Assembly (NCBI RefSeq): GCF_900101845.1
Contig: NZ_FNAM01000003.1
Coordinates: 138,850 to 202,849 of the forward strand
DNA: 64,000 nt
Direction: 5' to 3'
DNA from: Sporomusa acidovorans
Lineage (GTDB): Bacteria; Bacillota; Negativicutes; Sporomusales; Sporomusaceae
Below the pieces are notes generated by a model. That model saw only the letters and a program-made list of their open reading frames with translations, made no database searches and was not told the DNA's origin. Numbering within the stretch: the first letter of the stretch is position 1; every line of letters starts with the position of its first letter. This document shows positions 1 through 8,122 of the stretch, in pieces. The translations under genes and the position numbers were made by a program.

Positions 1-15
1 ATTGCCGGTCTGATT

Positions 16-429
16 ATGGGCATTCGAAAGTTCATCAACCAACCGAATGGTTTCATTCAATCGTCTAAGGCTTTGGAATATGTCAATCAAGATCCTGTGC
101 TTAGAACCATGGCGATAGTTCTCGCCGCAGTTTTTGGCTTATACTTTATTTCGGCGCTGTTTAACAGCATACAGTTTGGTGGATATGGCGCATCGCCGCA
201 GTTTATGCTGTTTATGCTTATCGGGTTTCTCGTAAAGTTATTGATGTTAGCGCTTGTTATCACACTAACGGTTGCCTTAGTTCAGTATTTGAAAGCTCAG
301 TTTGATGGCGAACAGGGCCAGCAATCAAATGGTGCTAGTACACTTCAGGTTGAACCTGCACAGCTGTCTTCTCCGCCAGTTATTAATTCTAACGGTTATA
401 AGCCAGGAGATAAACGCGAAGGGAAATAG
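16..429 (+). CDS. Small membrane protein, possibly 5' truncated by the window
   Basis: This is a protein of about 137 residues with two hydrophobic segments, near residues 33-50 and 64-90, and a polar Gln/Ser/Pro-rich tail. I do not recognise the family. The frame stays open to base 1, so the true start may lie upstream of the window and the ATG at 16 is only the first one visible. It ends 8 bases before the cytochrome b-like gene and heads a tight run of five envelope genes on the same strand. It is probably an inner-membrane partner of that cluster. Confidence 0.55.
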   Translation: MGIRKFINQPNGFIQSSKALEYVNQDPVLRTMAIVLAAVFGLYFISALFNSIQFGGYGASPQFMLFMLIGFLVKLLMLALVITLTVALVQYLKAQFDGEQGQQSNGASTLQVEPAQLSSPPVINSNGYKPGDKREGK

Positions 430-437
430 TTGTTGCT

Positions 438-1211
438 GTGAAACTTAGACTGGATTTTGTACTCCACTGGCTGTTAACCATTATTTTTTCTGTACTTGCC
501 ATCAGTGGGTTAGCCATGGTCGGAGCTAGGTTTGGCTGGGTACTTGGCTATGATATTGCTACAGCTGATTTGGTGCATAGGGTTCTTGCTGTTCCTTATG
601 TAATAATAGCCTTCATAGTCATTGGTCAGGAGCTTGCCAGGGTACTAACAGGCGAAAGTCAAGGGGATTTAGGCTGGGGAATATTTGGTAGGCAAGGGTA
701 TGGGCTATTTACCATGCTTACCATGTTAATGTTTATTGTAACTGGCATTATCCTGTGGAAAAGCCACCACAGCAATATGGCTGCTCTTTCATTTTCGATG
801 TTTGTGCACGAAAAGCTGACTTACATTGTAATGGCAAGCCTAGTATGGCATATGTACCAGAAGGCCTATGCTTTTTTATGGACGCAACAGCAGGTAGCGG
901 GTAATCTCATGACTCAGCGATGGTTTAAAGTAGCTATATGGTTTGTTGCCTCTAGTTTTTTCTTTGCCGTAGCGGTCATAATGATTTCTATTGGAGGGCC
1001 TGATCCGAGCAAACAGCAGGTTGAGGCCTTTATGTCAGGAATGATGAAGGCTATGATGAATTCATTAATGGGTATAGCGGCGATGGATTCCGGCACTGAG
1101 AACCAAGCGGTGGCGCTGTCTGTCCCCTTATTTACAGACTTACTCTTGTTTGCGCTAATTCTGGCAGCTTACTTGGTATGGAGGAATGCGAAACCTAATG
1201 AACCAAGCTAA
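438..1211 (+). CDS. Cytochrome b-like (FdnI/cytochrome b561 type) membrane subunit
   Basis: The 257-residue protein has at least four transmembrane helices. Histidines placed like haem b ligands occur near the start of helix 1 (His10), at the start of helix 2 (His47), and twice in the later pair of helices (FVHEKL and VWHMYQ, around residues 123-138). This matches the di-haem membrane subunits of the formate dehydrogenase gamma/cytochrome b561 group, which pass electrons between the quinone pool and a periplasmic partner. A fifth helix and a Met-containing loop follow. The start is GTG at 438. The partner enzyme is not obvious; the multicopper oxidases downstream are candidates only by proximity. 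Confidence 0.6.
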   Translation: MKLRLDFVLHWLLTIIFSVLAISGLAMVGARFGWVLGYDIATADLVHRVLAVPYVIIAFIVIGQELARVLTGESQGDLGWGIFGRQGYGLFTMLTMLMFIVTGIILWKSHHSNMAALSFSMFVHEKLTYIVMASLVWHMYQKAYAFLWTQQQVAGNLMTQRWFKVAIWFVASSFFFAVAVIMISIGGPDPSKQQVEAFMSGMMKAMMNSLMGIAAMDSGTENQAVALSVPLFTDLLLFALILAAYLVWRNAKPNEPS

Positions 1212-1551
1212 ACTTCATTTTTGGCAACTATCCTTTATCTTTTTAGTGGTTGCTGTCTTGGCGCTTTTCCAGGTATGGTCAAATAATCAAGCCGAGAGTA
1301 GTGACATGATGACTCAGATGATGGGGCAAAGTATGGGTGACATGATGCGCATGATGCACGCCTCTAATATCACGTTATCAGATCTCTTGACTTGGAAGCA
1401 GGAAATGGCCCAAACGATGAATATGAACATGCATGATCAGGGCGGATATTTAAGGTGGCTGCATGATTTTACGACCAGCATCATCTTTTTTTTAACACCG
1501 TTTATCTTAGCTGGCACACTATTACTGTTGATTGTTTGGCATTTGAGTTGA
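1198..1551 (+). CDS. Met-rich two-helix membrane protein
   Basis: This 118-residue protein has an N-terminal helix, an exposed loop very rich in methionine (repeated MM and MxM motifs, about residues 33-75) with a few histidines, and a second helix at the C-terminus. I chose ATG 1198 rather than the in-frame ATG at 1186, because GGAGG at 1180-1184 is too close to 1186. The gene overlaps the cytochrome b-like gene by 14 bases, suggesting coupled translation. Methionine clusters facing the periplasm are typical of Cu(I) or Ag(I) binding. The family is not recognised and the metal role is an inference. Confidence 0.55.
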   Translation: MNQAKLHFWQLSFIFLVVAVLALFQVWSNNQAESSDMMTQMMGQSMGDMMRMMHASNITLSDLLTWKQEMAQTMNMNMHDQGGYLRWLHDFTTSIIFFLTPFILAGTLLLLIVWHLS

Positions 1552-1556
1552 GGTGA

Positions 1557-2360
1557 ATGTATTTGAGTAGTCTCGGATTCCTTGGACCCATGTACATGTT
1601 TTTTCTCATAGCTTTGCTGGTGGTGGCGCTCGGCGCGGGTGCCAACTATTTGGCACATAGTGCTGTGAACGCTTTTGGCAAGCAAGATACAGTAACTTCC
1701 AAGCAAAATAACACTACAACATCTAAGGGAGGATATAAATTAATGGAAAATAATCCGTGGCTCAGATATGCGTTGTATTCTTTTTTGGGGATCTTATTAT
1801 TAATGGCGGTGGTCGGTCTATTAACGCCGAATCAACCTTCTATGTACGGTCGTGGTCAGATGATGCCAGGTATGAATGCTGGCTTTGCTGGCGGCGGCAT
1901 GCAAATGCCTATGGGCAACGCATCCTTCAATGGTGGAATGATGGTGCCCGTAATAATGGTTCCAGTTAATATGCCTATGGGAATGCAAGGCGGTAATATG
2001 GGTATGCAGGGTCAAATGCCTATGGGAATGCAAGGCGGTAATATGGGTATGCAGGGTCAAATGCCTATGGGAATGCAAGGCGGTAATATGGGCATGCAAG
2101 GTCAAATGCCTATGGGAATGCAAGGTGGTAATATGGGTATGATGGGTATGCCGATGGGGAATATGCAAAGTGGCGGCGGCATGGGCATGATGATGCCGAT
2201 GGGGAATATGCAAAGTGGCGGCGGTATGGGTATGATGATGCCGATGGGTAACATGCAGCAAGGTGGCGGCATGGGCATGAATATGTCTGGCGGCTCGTCC
2301 GGTGGTATGTCAGGTGGATCGTCAGGCGGTTCTTCAGGCGGCGGTATGGGTATGATGTAA
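1557..2360 (+). CDS. Membrane protein with Met/Gly-rich tandem repeats
   Basis: The 267-residue frame has a helix at about residues 8-30, a polar linker, a second helix at about 70-88, and then roughly 170 residues of Met, Gly, Gln and Asn. The low-complexity part is built from two families of 15-residue repeats, MPMGMQGGNMGMQGQ and a MPMGNMQSGGGMGMM type, and ends in Gly-Ser runs. A strong Shine-Dalgarno sequence (AAGGGAGG, 1724-1731) lies 11 bases before an in-frame ATG at 1743, so a shorter 205-residue product (MENNPWL...) may also, or mainly, be made. I infer an exported, flexible metal-binding surface. No enzyme domain is visible. Confidence 0.6.
   Translation: MYLSSLGFLGPMYMFFLIALLVVALGAGANYLAHSAVNAFGKQDTVTSKQNNTTTSKGGYKLMENNPWLRYALYSFLGILLLMAVVGLLTPNQPSMYGRGQMMPGMNAGFAGGGMQMPMGNASFNGGMMVPVIMVPVNMPMGMQGGNMGMQGQMPMGMQGGNMGMQGQMPMGMQGGNMGMQGQMPMGMQGGNMGMMGMPMGNMQSGGGMGMMMPMGNMQSGGGMGMMMPMGNMQQGGGMGMNMSGGSSGGMSGGSSGGSSGGGMGMM
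1971..2140 (+). repeat. 45-bp coding tandem repeat, family A
   Basis: Units start at 1971, 2016 and 2061, with a partial unit at 2106. Each unit encodes 15 residues rich in Met, Gly and Gln. The units are nearly identical at the DNA level, so copy number could change by slippage. Confidence 0.85.
2148..2282 (+). repeat. 45-bp coding tandem repeat, family B
   Basis: Three units start at 2148, 2193 and 2238. Each encodes a 15-residue Met/Gly/Ser segment. The first two are almost identical; the third has diverged slightly. Confidence 0.8.
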
Positions 2361-2361
2361 C

Positions 2362-2796
2362 ATGAGTAAACTGCTTATTACAGTTTGTATAATTAGTATA
2401 ATGCTAATTGCCGGTTGCGGACAAAAAAGCCAGCCGCCAGCAACGCCGCCCGCTCAGCAAGGCGGTGGCCAACAGGCTCAGCATAATATGGCAAATATGG
2501 AAGATCCTAAGCCGATTATTGCGCAAATGAATCAAGCAGTGGATGAGGTGGCCAGTAAGTCGCAAACTAATAAATTGACGGAGGCCAGGACGTCGACGGG
2601 TAACTTAGTTACACTTAATAATCGTCTGTCACCTCATATTTCCGATACTGCTTTTAGAGATCAGCTAAGCCAAACAATTACTGCCTTAAATACTGAAGTG
2701 AACAAACCAACTCCAGATAAGGCCACTGTTGACAAGCAGGTGGAAAATGTCAGAAAACTTATGGCAGAAGTTCCTAATAAGATTATGGCTCATTGA
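2362..2796 (+). CDS. Predicted lipoprotein
   Basis: The 144-residue protein begins with a lipoprotein signal: a hydrophobic stretch followed by the lipobox LIAGC, with the lipidated Cys at residue 19. A Pro/Gln/Gly linker follows and then a mostly helical domain of about 100 residues without cysteines. It starts one base after the stop of the Met-repeat gene and is the last gene before a strong terminator, so it is probably the end of the operon. It should be anchored in the envelope on the periplasmic side. I do not recognise a family. Confidence 0.6.
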   Translation: MSKLLITVCIISIMLIAGCGQKSQPPATPPAQQGGGQQAQHNMANMEDPKPIIAQMNQAVDEVASKSQTNKLTEARTSTGNLVTLNNRLSPHISDTAFRDQLSQTITALNTEVNKPTPDKATVDKQVENVRKLMAEVPNKIMAH

Positions 2797-2801
2797 TGTT
2801 A

Positions 2802-2834
2802 AAAAACCTTTGCGATGTACGCAAAGGTTTTTCA
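2802..2834 (+). terminator. Rho-independent terminator after the lipoprotein gene
   Basis: A perfect 13-bp stem (2802-2814 with 2820-2832) closes a 5-base loop. The right arm ends in five T residues. Confidence 0.85.
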
Positions 2835-2846
2835 TTGTAAGAAAAC

Positions 2847-2900
2847 TTCACAGGATTTTCATTTGAGATTCATAAGATATTCATTTGGATTTGCTATACT
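2847..2900 (+). promoter_or_regulatory. TTCAT direct-repeat promoter 1, for the Met-rich gene at 2952
   Basis: Pentamers TTCAC, TTCAT, TTCAT and TTCAT start at 2847, 2858, 2869 and 2880, exactly 11 bp apart. The -10 box TATACT starts at 2895, 15 bp after the last pentamer starts. The last repeats overlap the -35 region, as expected for activation by an OmpR/PhoB-type regulator. Confidence 0.75.
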
Positions 2901-2951
2901 TAAGACAAATCAGAACCAACTGATTAACCCAAGATAAGGAGGACTCTAAAA

Positions 2952-3251
2952 ATGATGATGAATCAAGGAATGCACATGGGAATGAATCAAGGCACGAACA
3001 TGGGGATGATGCCTCAAGGTAATATGACAAATATGGCAAGCATGCCGGGAATGATGCCTGGATCAGGTTTAGAAGGTTTTCTAGGCAGTATACTTAGTAC
3101 AGGAATCACGCTATTATTGTTAGCAGTATTAGTTGCAGGGACAGTGTTTTTGGCGAGAGCACTGTGGGAAACGTTTAAAGCAAAACAGAATACAACACAG
3201 TCTCCACAAACTGTTGTATTAGCTAAGCAAGTGGAAGTGCTAGATAATTAA
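2952..3251 (+). CDS. Small Met-rich membrane protein
   Basis: This 99-residue protein has an N-terminal half rich in Met, Gly, Asn and Gln (MGMNQG-type motifs) and one strong transmembrane helix at about residues 44-68. A short polar tail follows. AGGAGG lies 9 bases before ATG 2952. It stands alone between a terminator and a second terminator, and is driven by a promoter with 11-bp TTCAT repeats. The composition matches the repeat protein upstream, so both probably serve the same envelope function, plausibly metal binding. The family is not recognised. Confidence 0.65.
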   Translation: MMMNQGMHMGMNQGTNMGMMPQGNMTNMASMPGMMPGSGLEGFLGSILSTGITLLLLAVLVAGTVFLARALWETFKAKQNTTQSPQTVVLAKQVEVLDN

Positions 3252-3265
3252 ATATAGGGTAAAGC

Positions 3266-3298
3266 ACAGTCAGCTCAACTTGAGCTGGCTGTTTTTTA
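3266..3298 (+). terminator. Rho-independent terminator
   Basis: A 12-bp stem with one G-T pair (3266-3277 with 3281-3292) is followed by a run of T. Confidence 0.8.
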
Positions 3299-3427
3299 TC
3301 CATATTATTAGAGCAGTTTTACTATTTTACATTAGAGTGCATGAGTGGGGAACAGTTAATCGACAAATATTATTATGAAAGATATGGGCATACTAAACTA
3401 CTAGTACCATTTATTGGAGGGAATCTG

Positions 3428-4141
3428 ATGGATTGGCAGTTATTCTGGGAAGGTGGTAAAGATCTTTCCATTTTAATGTTAATGAGCCGTGCGGTTGTTT
3501 TGTATATTGCTTTAATAATCGCCACTCGTCTAATGGGTTACCGGCAGGTGGGCATTTTATCTGGACACAACTATCTTGTCGCAGCTGGTATTGTGAGTTT
3601 GGCTGCCGTGCGCATGGTTAATCCCCAGTCATCATTAACAACAGGACTAATGATTATCTTTGCTTTTGCTGGTGTGAATGTATTTCTTTCTTATCTTGAT
3701 ATTAAATGGCCACGAAAAATTGACCAGACAGCCAGTGTCCTGATGGAAGGTGGACAGCTTATTAAGTCAAGTCTAATGGACTGTCACATTACAATTGATA
3801 ATTTGTTGGGGCAGCTTCGCCTAAAAGGGATTCATAGTCTTTCTGAACTGGATTCTGTTATTTTGGAGCCATATGGAAAAATAAGTATCAGCAAGAAACC
3901 ATCTTCGATGCCGGTGACTAAAAAGGATATGCAGATAACTTCTATGCCAGCAGGCCTATCGACAATCCTGATTTACGATGGAGTCATTCAAGAAGAAAAT
4001 ATTAGGAAATTAGGGTTTGACCGACAGTGGTTGTCCACGAAGCTGCTTGAAAACAGGATCAACGACCATCACAAGGTATTCCTTGCAATGATTGAGGCAA
4101 ATGGAACCCTATATATTAGTAATAAAGAAGGGATAGCGTGA
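3428..4141 (+). CDS. DUF421 (YetF-like) membrane protein
   Basis: The 237-residue protein has three N-terminal transmembrane helices (about residues 12-90) and then a soluble alpha/beta region of about 140 residues, the layout of the DUF421/YetF family. The start is ATG 3428, preceded by GGAGGG; the frame extends upstream but without a comparable site. It overlaps the next gene, a paralogue, by 4 bases. YetF-like proteins are poorly understood envelope proteins; a heteromeric pair is an inference from the coupled genes. Confidence 0.75.
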   Translation: MDWQLFWEGGKDLSILMLMSRAVVLYIALIIATRLMGYRQVGILSGHNYLVAAGIVSLAAVRMVNPQSSLTTGLMIIFAFAGVNVFLSYLDIKWPRKIDQTASVLMEGGQLIKSSLMDCHITIDNLLGQLRLKGIHSLSELDSVILEPYGKISISKKPSSMPVTKKDMQITSMPAGLSTILIYDGVIQEENIRKLGFDRQWLSTKLLENRINDHHKVFLAMIEANGTLYISNKEGIA

Positions 4142-4875
4142 ATATACTTTCCGAGGTTTTGGGGGCAGCAGAACACATTAGCACCACTACATTTTTCTTG
4201 AGGACTTTAGTTGTAGGTATTCTATTGTACCTAGAGGGTCGATTTTTACCTCACCGATCAGGGGGGCAGTTCGCAGGATATGATTTTACTTTTTTCTGGA
4301 TGATGGGGGGGATAACCGCAGGACCTTTGTTTGAACCCAAAATTAGTGTGGTTAATACAGTCGCTATTATTGTGGTTTTGTATCTCTTGCATTATCTAAT
4401 TTCCTATGCGATTGTGAAAAATAGAGCCTTTGCTAAACTGCTTGTCGGCGAGGCCGTACCATTAATTTCTGCAGGAAAGGTGCTGCGTCACAATTTAAAG
4501 AAAAATCTATTGCCGTTAGAACTACTACTGTCTGAATTACGGACGGTTGATGCGCCTAATTTAAACGAAATTGAGGCAGCTGCTTTTGAGACTAACGGTC
4601 ATATTAGTGTATTAAAAAAGGCCGACCATAGCCCGGTTACCGTGCAAGATTTAAACATTGCCACAAGTGGTGGAGGTTTTCCGGTGCTTTTAATCAATGA
4701 TGGAAAGGTTGTTACTACTAATTTATATAAGACTGGCCATGATGAAAAGTGGCTTCATAACCAACTGCAACAAAAAGGAATAGATAATGCTAATGCAGTT
4801 TATGTAGCAATGATTGACTCTACCGGCACGCTATACTGTTCGTGTAAAGATAATAGTAACATTCAATCCGGTTGA
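4138..4875 (+). CDS. DUF421 (YetF-like) membrane protein, paralogue
   Basis: The 245-residue protein has the same plan as its neighbour: three helices and a C-terminal alpha/beta domain. It carries the conserved stretch GYDFTFFWMMGG between helices. The start is a GTG overlapping the stop of the preceding gene (GTGA), with AAGAAGGG upstream, so translation is probably coupled. A DUF421 fragment with the similar stretch AYDFAFFWMVGG lies on the minus strand at the far right of this window. Confidence 0.75.
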   Translation: MNILSEVLGAAEHISTTTFFLRTLVVGILLYLEGRFLPHRSGGQFAGYDFTFFWMMGGITAGPLFEPKISVVNTVAIIVVLYLLHYLISYAIVKNRAFAKLLVGEAVPLISAGKVLRHNLKKNLLPLELLLSELRTVDAPNLNEIEAAAFETNGHISVLKKADHSPVTVQDLNIATSGGGFPVLLINDGKVVTTNLYKTGHDEKWLHNQLQQKGIDNANAVYVAMIDSTGTLYCSCKDNSNIQSG

Positions 4876-4890
4876 CAATATGTTAATGTA

Positions 4891-4920
4891 AAGCAGAGGG
4901 TAGCCTCTGTTTTGTTTTTT
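4891..4920 (+). terminator. Rho-independent terminator after the DUF421 pair
   Basis: The stem CAGAGG (4894-4899) pairs with CCTCTG (4904-4909). A T-rich tail follows. Confidence 0.7.
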
Positions 4921-5003
4921 CCTAATCACTGTTAGATCATAGTAGTCGCGTATGCGAAATTATGTGCATAAAATATGGTAAATGGTATAAGGAGAGTGAC
5001 AAC

Positions 5004-5888
5004 ATGGTCACGAGTCCTGACCTCTTTGATTTACCGTATGAATTAAGACAAGGAGTAAAGTATTTTGAGCTAGTGGCTGAGCCAGTTGAGAGGGAACTGT
5101 TACCCGGCCTTTTTATTCGTGGTTGGGGATATAATGGCAGTATTCCGGGGCCTACTATCAAGGTGTATCAAGGGGATTACGTTAATATAAGGGTGTACAA
5201 TTCATTGCCTGAAGCCACAAGTGTTCATTGGCATGGCTTGGATGTGCCAAATAACATGGATGGGGCGCCGGATGTAGAGCCAACACCCAAGATTAAATCA
5301 GGGTGTTATTTTGATTATCACTTTGAGATAATTAACCCGCCGGGCACCCATATGTACCATACTCATTTTAATGTTGCCAAGCAGGAGATGATGGGGCTAG
5401 CCGGTGGCCTGATAATTTTAGATCCAAATGATTATGTTGATCGTGACTATTTTATTATGCTGCAAGAATTTGCGGTTAAAGGCTTGCAGATGGGCGTACT
5501 CAAGTCTGGGAGTTATGAGGTCGATCCCCTGAACGATGATCTTCAGTTTTTCACTATAAACGGGCGGTGTTTTCCGTTCACATCTCCTTTGCCTGTTAAC
5601 TACGGCGATGTTACTAGAATTAGGCTGGCTAATCCGGCCATGAAGGAACACCCCATTCATTTACATGGTCATCAGTTTGTTGTTGTAGCAACTGATGGGA
5701 ATGAGATAAGTCCGTGCGCACGCATGCGGAAAAATACTATACCTGTTGCATCAGGAGAAACGTGGGATTTTGAGTTTTACGCTAACAATCCAGGGTGTTG
5801 GCCACTTCACTGCCATATTCCCCATCATTCGGCTAATAACATGACCAAAGAAATGGGAGGTATGTTTACTGTTGTCAAGTATAAGTAG
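5004..5888 (+). CDS. Two-domain multicopper oxidase
   Basis: This 294-residue enzyme has two cupredoxin domains and all four copper motifs: HWHG (His75, His77), HTHF (His119, His121), HPIHLHGH (His216, 219, 221, 223) and HCHIPHH (His269, Cys270, His271, His274) with Met280 as a possible type 1 axial ligand. Such enzymes couple one-electron oxidation of a substrate or of Cu(I) to reduction of O2 to water, usually as trimers. I chose ATG 5004, preceded by AAGGAG. No signal peptide is visible, unlike the other oxidase nearby, so the location is uncertain. No TTCAT-repeat promoter precedes it. Confidence 0.85.
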   Translation: MVTSPDLFDLPYELRQGVKYFELVAEPVERELLPGLFIRGWGYNGSIPGPTIKVYQGDYVNIRVYNSLPEATSVHWHGLDVPNNMDGAPDVEPTPKIKSGCYFDYHFEIINPPGTHMYHTHFNVAKQEMMGLAGGLIILDPNDYVDRDYFIMLQEFAVKGLQMGVLKSGSYEVDPLNDDLQFFTINGRCFPFTSPLPVNYGDVTRIRLANPAMKEHPIHLHGHQFVVVATDGNEISPCARMRKNTIPVASGETWDFEFYANNPGCWPLHCHIPHHSANNMTKEMGGMFTVVKYK

Positions 5889-6158
5889 TAGCCAACATAA
5901 TAGCGGCGGCTTACTAATTTAATTATAATATCAGGGACATTGCTAAAGAACTACTTCTCGTTTTATAAATATAATCATTTTTGTTTAACGGTGAATGTTA
6001 TAGATGGTACGGCTTTGCTAAGGATTGTTATGGTGACTAAAACATAAATTAGTCAAGCTGCCCGATTACTGTGCACTTAGATCGTAAAGAGGTTAACCGC
6101 AGGGTGGCTTCTTTATGATTTTTATGTTTCATAGTAATGCTAAGAATTCTTTTTTTTA
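5889..6158. other. Intergenic region without a recognisable gene
   Basis: AT-rich spacer. I see no reading frame with a ribosome binding site and no strong terminator. The next promoter begins at its right end. Confidence 0.5.
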
Positions 6159-6201
6159 GTCATTTAAAATTCATAACTTTTTCATATTTTTATGATAAAC
6201 T
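6159..6201 (+). promoter_or_regulatory. TTCAT direct-repeat promoter 2, for the exported multicopper oxidase
   Basis: GTCAT, TTCAT and TTCAT start at 6159, 6170 and 6181, 11 bp apart. TAAACT starts at 6196, 15 bp after the last pentamer starts. Confidence 0.65.
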
Positions 6202-6257
6202 TTACATAAGCTTGTCTAGAAGCGGTGATATCGACATTCAGAAAGGGGAATGCATCT

Positions 6258-7724
6258 ATGGTACCCAAGAAAACGATTGCAATAGGTGTTATCGCAGTAA
6301 CTGCGGCCATTGCTTTGTCTTTTAACTCTTTTTCAGGACAGGCATCAAGTATCAAACTGGACATGAAGGAAGTTAACTGGGAAATAAAACCGGGTTTAAC
6401 TACTAAGGTATGGAGTTATGGCGGGACAGTGCCAGGGACACCTATTATTATTAAGAAAGGTGAAACAGTAAATGTTACTGGAGTCAATAATCTGCCTTCG
6501 GCAACTACTATACACTGGCATGGCCTTGTAATTCCTAATGATCAAGATGGGCCGGGAAAGACTATAAAACCAGGTGAGAAGTACTCATATTCCTTTAAGG
6601 TGAACGAAAGTGGAACCTATTGGTATCATTCACATTATCGCCCTGTTTTAGATCAGGTTGATAATGGTCTATACGCCCCAATTATCGTTAAGGCACCGGA
6701 AGATGAAAAATATAGCGGGGATCATATTTATATTATTGATGATTGGTATCTTGATTCCAACGGAAACCGCCTGAGTGGAACGGCCAGAGGCGAAATGGAA
6801 CGATTCGGGAATATTGAGACAGTCAACGGCAAGTCTGGTTCGGCTATTGAACCACTAGCAGTCAAGAAAGGCCAACTTCATAAACTGCGTTTCATTAACG
6901 CCTCAACTGCTGCTGTCCATACAATAAAGATATCAGGCCATCGTTTCCGCGTGACTCATACCGACGGTCATGCTTTGCCTTCACCATACGAATCAGACGT
7001 ACTAACCTTATCACCAGGTGAACGTATCGATGCAGAAGTCGCAGCAATTGGTGATGTTGGTCAAGTTTATGCTATAGAGAGCGACCGCCCTGAACTCGGT
7101 CTCATAATTCCCATAAAGTATCAAGATGGACAGGTTAATCTTGTTGCTTCTCCTTTCGTTCCTCCTCAGGCAAAAGGGTTTGCGGGGATTGAGAGTCGCA
7201 CTCCTGACTTTACGCTTGATCTAAACTCCGTTATGGAAATGCCTTCTCATAATAATATGGCTCCGGCTTCTCCGGCGGTTGGGCATGCTAGCCATGGTAA
7301 TTCGACTCCTCCTGCTGCTCCTATTAACAGTCATGGCGGTCATGGTGCACCGGCTCAGGCTGTAACTAGTGAGATGCAGATGCAAGGCAGTATGCGCTGG
7401 ACTATTAATGGGCAATCGTACCCTAATGTTCCGCCATTGGAAGTTAAGCTTGGACAAATTGTTAAGGTGCGGATTGTTAATAACGATATAAGCACTGCGG
7501 AGAAGATGGATCATCCTATCCATATCCATGGTACTGAGTTCCAGATTGTTTCTCAAAACGGAAAAGCACCAGCAAGAGAAACATGGAAAGATACCATCAA
7601 CGTGCCAGCGGGTGAGTATGTAGATATTGCCTTTACTATGACTAACCCTGGTACTTGGATGCTCCATTGCCACATTCTTGATCACGAGGATGGTGGTATG
7701 ATGACCACGGTAGTCGCAAAATAA
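6258..7724 (+). CDS. Exported three-domain multicopper oxidase (CueO/CotA-like)
   Basis: The 488-residue enzyme has an N-terminal signal peptide or anchor (residues 5-28) and three cupredoxin domains. Copper motifs are HWHG (His86, His88), YHSHY (His124, His126), HPIHIHG (His419, 422, 424) and HCHILDHEDGGM (His470, Cys471, His472, His476, Met481). A loop at about residues 325-385 is rich in His and Met, like the substrate-copper loop of CueO, which fits a Cu(I) oxidase in the periplasm. ATG 6258 follows GAAAGGGG. It has its own TTCAT-repeat promoter and terminator, so it is probably monocistronic and induced with the other repeat-promoter genes. Confidence 0.88.
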   Translation: MVPKKTIAIGVIAVTAAIALSFNSFSGQASSIKLDMKEVNWEIKPGLTTKVWSYGGTVPGTPIIIKKGETVNVTGVNNLPSATTIHWHGLVIPNDQDGPGKTIKPGEKYSYSFKVNESGTYWYHSHYRPVLDQVDNGLYAPIIVKAPEDEKYSGDHIYIIDDWYLDSNGNRLSGTARGEMERFGNIETVNGKSGSAIEPLAVKKGQLHKLRFINASTAAVHTIKISGHRFRVTHTDGHALPSPYESDVLTLSPGERIDAEVAAIGDVGQVYAIESDRPELGLIIPIKYQDGQVNLVASPFVPPQAKGFAGIESRTPDFTLDLNSVMEMPSHNNMAPASPAVGHASHGNSTPPAAPINSHGGHGAPAQAVTSEMQMQGSMRWTINGQSYPNVPPLEVKLGQIVKVRIVNNDISTAEKMDHPIHIHGTEFQIVSQNGKAPARETWKDTINVPAGEYVDIAFTMTNPGTWMLHCHILDHEDGGMMTTVVAK

Positions 7725-7737
7725 TTAATTGAATTTG

Positions 7738-7782
7738 ACGGGATATTCAGTTTTAAATAAGCCGAATATCCCGTTAATTTTT
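7738..7782 (+). terminator. Rho-independent terminator after the oxidase
   Basis: A perfect 11-bp stem (7738-7748 with 7764-7774) is followed by TAATTTTT. Confidence 0.75.
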
Positions 7783-7904
7783 CGTTGACAACATTGTAGG
7801 CGTCAATTTATAAAACAACTTAAACTCCATAGAATGGTATTTTGATGGACATTCTAACATTGATTTATCGTTGCATTGGTGTATGGTTTGTTTACATTAG
7901 AAAT

Positions 7905-7932
7905 AGTCAGCTTAGCTGGCTGTTTTATTTTT
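7905..7932 (+). terminator. Terminator-like hairpin
   Basis: A 7-bp stem (7905-7911 with 7915-7921, one G-T pair) is followed by a T-rich tail. It resembles the terminator at 3266 in sequence. No gene precedes it directly, so it may be a relic or end a short RNA. Confidence 0.45.
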
Positions 7933-8052
7933 CAAGGTTTTAAGAGACTTAATATAGGGTATTATCGTAACTTCAGTCTTAAGTTCCTGATTGATTTGCA
8001 ACATATGTATAAAATTCTTCGCAAAGTAGAACTGGTAAAATAACACAAGTTT

Positions 8053-8095
8053 TTCATGATTTATTCATCAGATATTCATATTCGTTAGATATGAT
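8053..8095 (+). promoter_or_regulatory. TTCAT direct-repeat promoter 3, for the secreted repeat protein
   Basis: Three perfect TTCAT pentamers start at 8053, 8064 and 8075. The -10 box TATGAT starts at 8090, 15 bp after the last pentamer starts. Confidence 0.8.
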
Positions 8096-8122
8096 AGTGG
8101 TAAAGATATCAAGGAGGTAGTA

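Larger units (their letters stand above)
7725..8052. other. Non-coding spacer with two hairpins
   Basis: This stretch holds the terminator of the oxidase gene and a second terminator-like hairpin at 7905-7932. No reading frame with a ribosome binding site was seen. Confidence 0.5.

Noticed and set aside
1821..2261. His-rich open frame on the minus strand
   Set aside because: It is the antisense shadow of the Met/Gly repeats (ATG read as CAT) with no ribosome binding site.
1971..2282. Regular 45-bp repeats resembling a CRISPR array
   Set aside because: The units are contiguous without unique spacers and encode in-frame Met/Gly repeats; no cas genes are near.
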